32,599 nucleotides of DNA. Origin: a virus. The stretch spans positions 1 through 32,599 of IMG/VR virus record IMGVR_UViG_3300021197_000529; one strand, 5' to 3'. The translations under genes and the position numbers were made by a program. Below, piece after piece: positions 31,387 to 32,599 of this stretch. How positions within the stretch are numbered: the stretch's first letter is position 1; every line of letters begins with the position of its first letter. Below the pieces are notes generated by a model. It searched no databases, was not told where the DNA came from, and worked only from the letters and a program-made list of their open reading frames with translations.

Positions 31387-31594
31387 ATACGAATGTAATA
31401 ACGAACATGTTTTTGATGAAATGTGTTCTATTAAAGACAGATTAGAAAAGAAAGAATGTCCTAAGTGTGGACAAAAAGGAAACTTTAGAATAAGCGTTAG
31501 AGGCACACAGCCTCACTTTGGTAATGCTGATACTAAATTTAATATGAGAGAGCGTAAAAGAACTAGACAAAAGGATTTTAATGGACATATTTGA
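31373..31594 (+). CDS. FmdB-like zinc-ribbon protein
   Basis: 73 aa. MPFYEYECNNEH at the start and CPKCG (29-33) match the FmdB regulatory zinc-ribbon pattern. The usual second Cys of the first pair (CxxC) is Glu11 here, so one zinc ligand is replaced; His12 could substitute. The C-terminus is basic (MRERKRTRQKDF). It overlaps the HNH gene by 14 bases. Such proteins are frequent in marine phages near capsid genes; their phage role is unknown. Confidence 0.8.
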   Translation: MPFYEYECNNEHVFDEMCSIKDRLEKKECPKCGQKGNFRISVRGTQPHFGNADTKFNMRERKRTRQKDFNGHI

Positions 31595-32141
31595 AGATAC
31601 TTGCGACCATGACTCTGTTGAAAACTTAGAGTTAGAACGCTTTAAAGTTAGATTAAGAGAAATCTGGTCAAGGTTTCTTGATGAATGCTATGATAAATAT
31701 CCAGATGCAGATATGGATTTAGAACATTACAAAGAACATAATGCTCTAAAGTTTGCTGATGAACCTGAACAAGAAAGTGAATTAGATAACTTATTAGCAA
31801 TGTTAGACGAGCTAATGGATTCTGGAGAAGAGCTAGAAGAGGTTAAGTCAGAAGGTAAAGCACCTACATATGGAAGTAGCTCACTTAAATCAAATAAAGA
31901 ACAAGGTAAAAAAGAAGCAGGCGTATATGAATTTAAACACACAACTACAAAAACTCCGGGAGATAGTCGTTCTGGAGGTAAGGGTGGCTCGTATGAGGGT
32001 ACGCCATCAGGTTCAATTTCTAAAAGAAAAGATTCAAGAGTTATTAGAAGCTTTTCACCAATGGCTCAAAGCCTTAAAGAAGAGTTAATAGCTTTATCTG
32101 AAAGACAAGCTATAGGTAAGCGTAGGCAGTTGTTTAGATAA
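31581..32141 (+). CDS. Hypothetical virion-region protein
   Basis: 186 aa. Residues ~1-95 are acidic and helical (LELERFKVRLREIWSRFLDECYDKYPDADMDL; ELDNLLAMLDELMDSGEELEE). A Gly/Ser/Lys-rich linker (SRSGGKGGSYEGTPSGS) and a basic end (ERQAIGKRRQLFR) follow. It overlaps the zinc-ribbon gene by 14 bases and the next gene by TAATG. I do not recognise it. Confidence 0.65.
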   Translation: MDIFEDTCDHDSVENLELERFKVRLREIWSRFLDECYDKYPDADMDLEHYKEHNALKFADEPEQESELDNLLAMLDELMDSGEELEEVKSEGKAPTYGSSSLKSNKEQGKKEAGVYEFKHTTTKTPGDSRSGGKGGSYEGTPSGSISKRKDSRVIRSFSPMAQSLKEELIALSERQAIGKRRQLFR

Positions 32142-32332
32142 TGAAAAAAGTCCATTGGAAAAAACAAAAATCTATTGGGATGTACCTTAATAGAAGACAA
32201 TGGGAAAGAGAGTTTGACCCAACACAGTCAACACCTAGAGAAATAGAAATAGAACAGGGTGGGTATTTTATTACAACTGAATCTTCTAATCCTGCTACAC
32301 CTAATTATATTATTACGGAGAATATAAGCTAA
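32141..32332 (+). CDS. Small hypothetical protein before the fibre gene
   Basis: 63 aa, basic at the start (KKVHWKKQKSIGMYLNRRQWERE), then acidic and Thr/Ser/Asn-rich (NPATPNYIITENIS). Both ends overlap by TAATG. The last part contains ACGGAG, which can serve as ribosome site for the fibre gene. It could be a virion adaptor for the fibre; unrecognised. Confidence 0.65.
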   Translation: MKKVHWKKQKSIGMYLNRRQWEREFDPTQSTPREIEIEQGGYFITTESSNPATPNYIITENIS

Positions 32333-32599
32333 TGGCAACAACTAAAATATCAGCTTTAGCAGCTTTAACAACTACAGATGGTGCTGAAGAACTACTCATT
32401 AATGATGGAGGCACATCTAAAAAAGTAACCATTGATAATGTACTTCACGATAATTCAATAAGAGCAGAACACTATGTAGATGGAAGTATTGCTACTGCTC
32501 ACATTGCAGACAATGCTATTACTTCAGCCAAGCTAGGAGTAGATGTTATTGTTGCAGAAGATATTGCAAACAATGCTATTACCGTAGCTGAACTTGCAG
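32332..32599 (+). CDS. Tail-fibre-like protein, 3' end cut by window
   Basis: The first 89 codons are present from ATG 32332 (TAATG overlap with the previous stop). They read MATTKISALAALTTTDGAEEL, then NDGGTSKKVTIDNVL, HYVDGSIATAHIADNAITSAK and a second related unit (EDIANNAITVAELA). These DGSI...HIADNAIT repeats are typical of marine phage tail fibres. The gene runs off the window. Confidence 0.8.
   Translation, partial: MATTKISALAALTTTDGAEELLINDGGTSKKVTIDNVLHDNSIRAEHYVDGSIATAHIADNAITSAKLGVDVIVAEDIANNAITVAELA

Noticed and set aside
1-32599. tRNA genes, CRISPR arrays, insertion sequences, integrase
   Set aside because: Looked for T-loop words, regular spaced repeats, transposase and recombinase motifs; none found by eye. 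A tRNA scan would settle the first.

Overview
The window reads as most of the genome of a short-tailed (podovirus-type), T7-like marine phage. The DNA is AT-rich by eye. Genes are packed end to end, and many start codons overlap the previous stop as TAATG, TGATG or ATGA. The gene set is a phage set: terminase, portal, scaffold, capsid, tail tube, ejection proteins, family A DNA polymerase and primase-helicase. Protein style and gene order recall uncultured marine and pelagiphage-like podoviruses. That host guess is inference. No integrase, phage RNA polymerase, endolysin, tRNA or CRISPR array is visible.

Layout. (1) 1-13372, plus strand: virion and lysis genes. These are the 3' part of a tail-associated protein, small membrane and basic proteins, a holin candidate, two tail-tube/adaptor proteins, fibre-like proteins, and four large internal-virion (ejection) candidates. 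(2) 13356-23970, minus strand: the replication and early block, read right to left. It starts with a ribbon-helix-helix-like regulator and many small unknown genes. Next come DUF932, an HTH protein, an SSB candidate, primase-helicase, DNA polymerase, DUF3310, a PD-(D/E)XK exonuclease and a RusA-like resolvase. It meets the plus block tail to tail near 13372. (3) 23971-24914: 944 bases without a convincing gene, between the divergent blocks. (4) 24915-32599, plus strand: packaging and head genes (small terminase candidate, nuclease, large terminase, portal, scaffold, capsid), then an HNH protein, a zinc-ribbon protein and the start of a fibre gene cut by the window end. The plus genes at the two ends probably join in the full, possibly circular or permuted, genome.

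The most unusual feature is the intergenic region of about 630 nt at 24007-24632. It folds by hand into a large, mostly nested RNA-like structure. The part at 24007-24178 is a three-way junction with about 58 base pairs in 172 nt. Non-Watson-Crick pairs in its long helices are G-U on the plus strand, which would be A-C on the minus strand, so a plus-strand RNA is favoured. It is followed by promoter-like sequences leading into the packaging genes. This could be an undescribed phage non-coding RNA of the large ornate class.

Several genes of 60 codons or fewer fit the gene-overlap pattern and are annotated here: a 31-aa and a 48-aa membrane peptide, 32-aa and 37-aa highly basic proteins, and 56-aa and 57-aa proteins. 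15-aa and 23-aa candidates are more doubtful.
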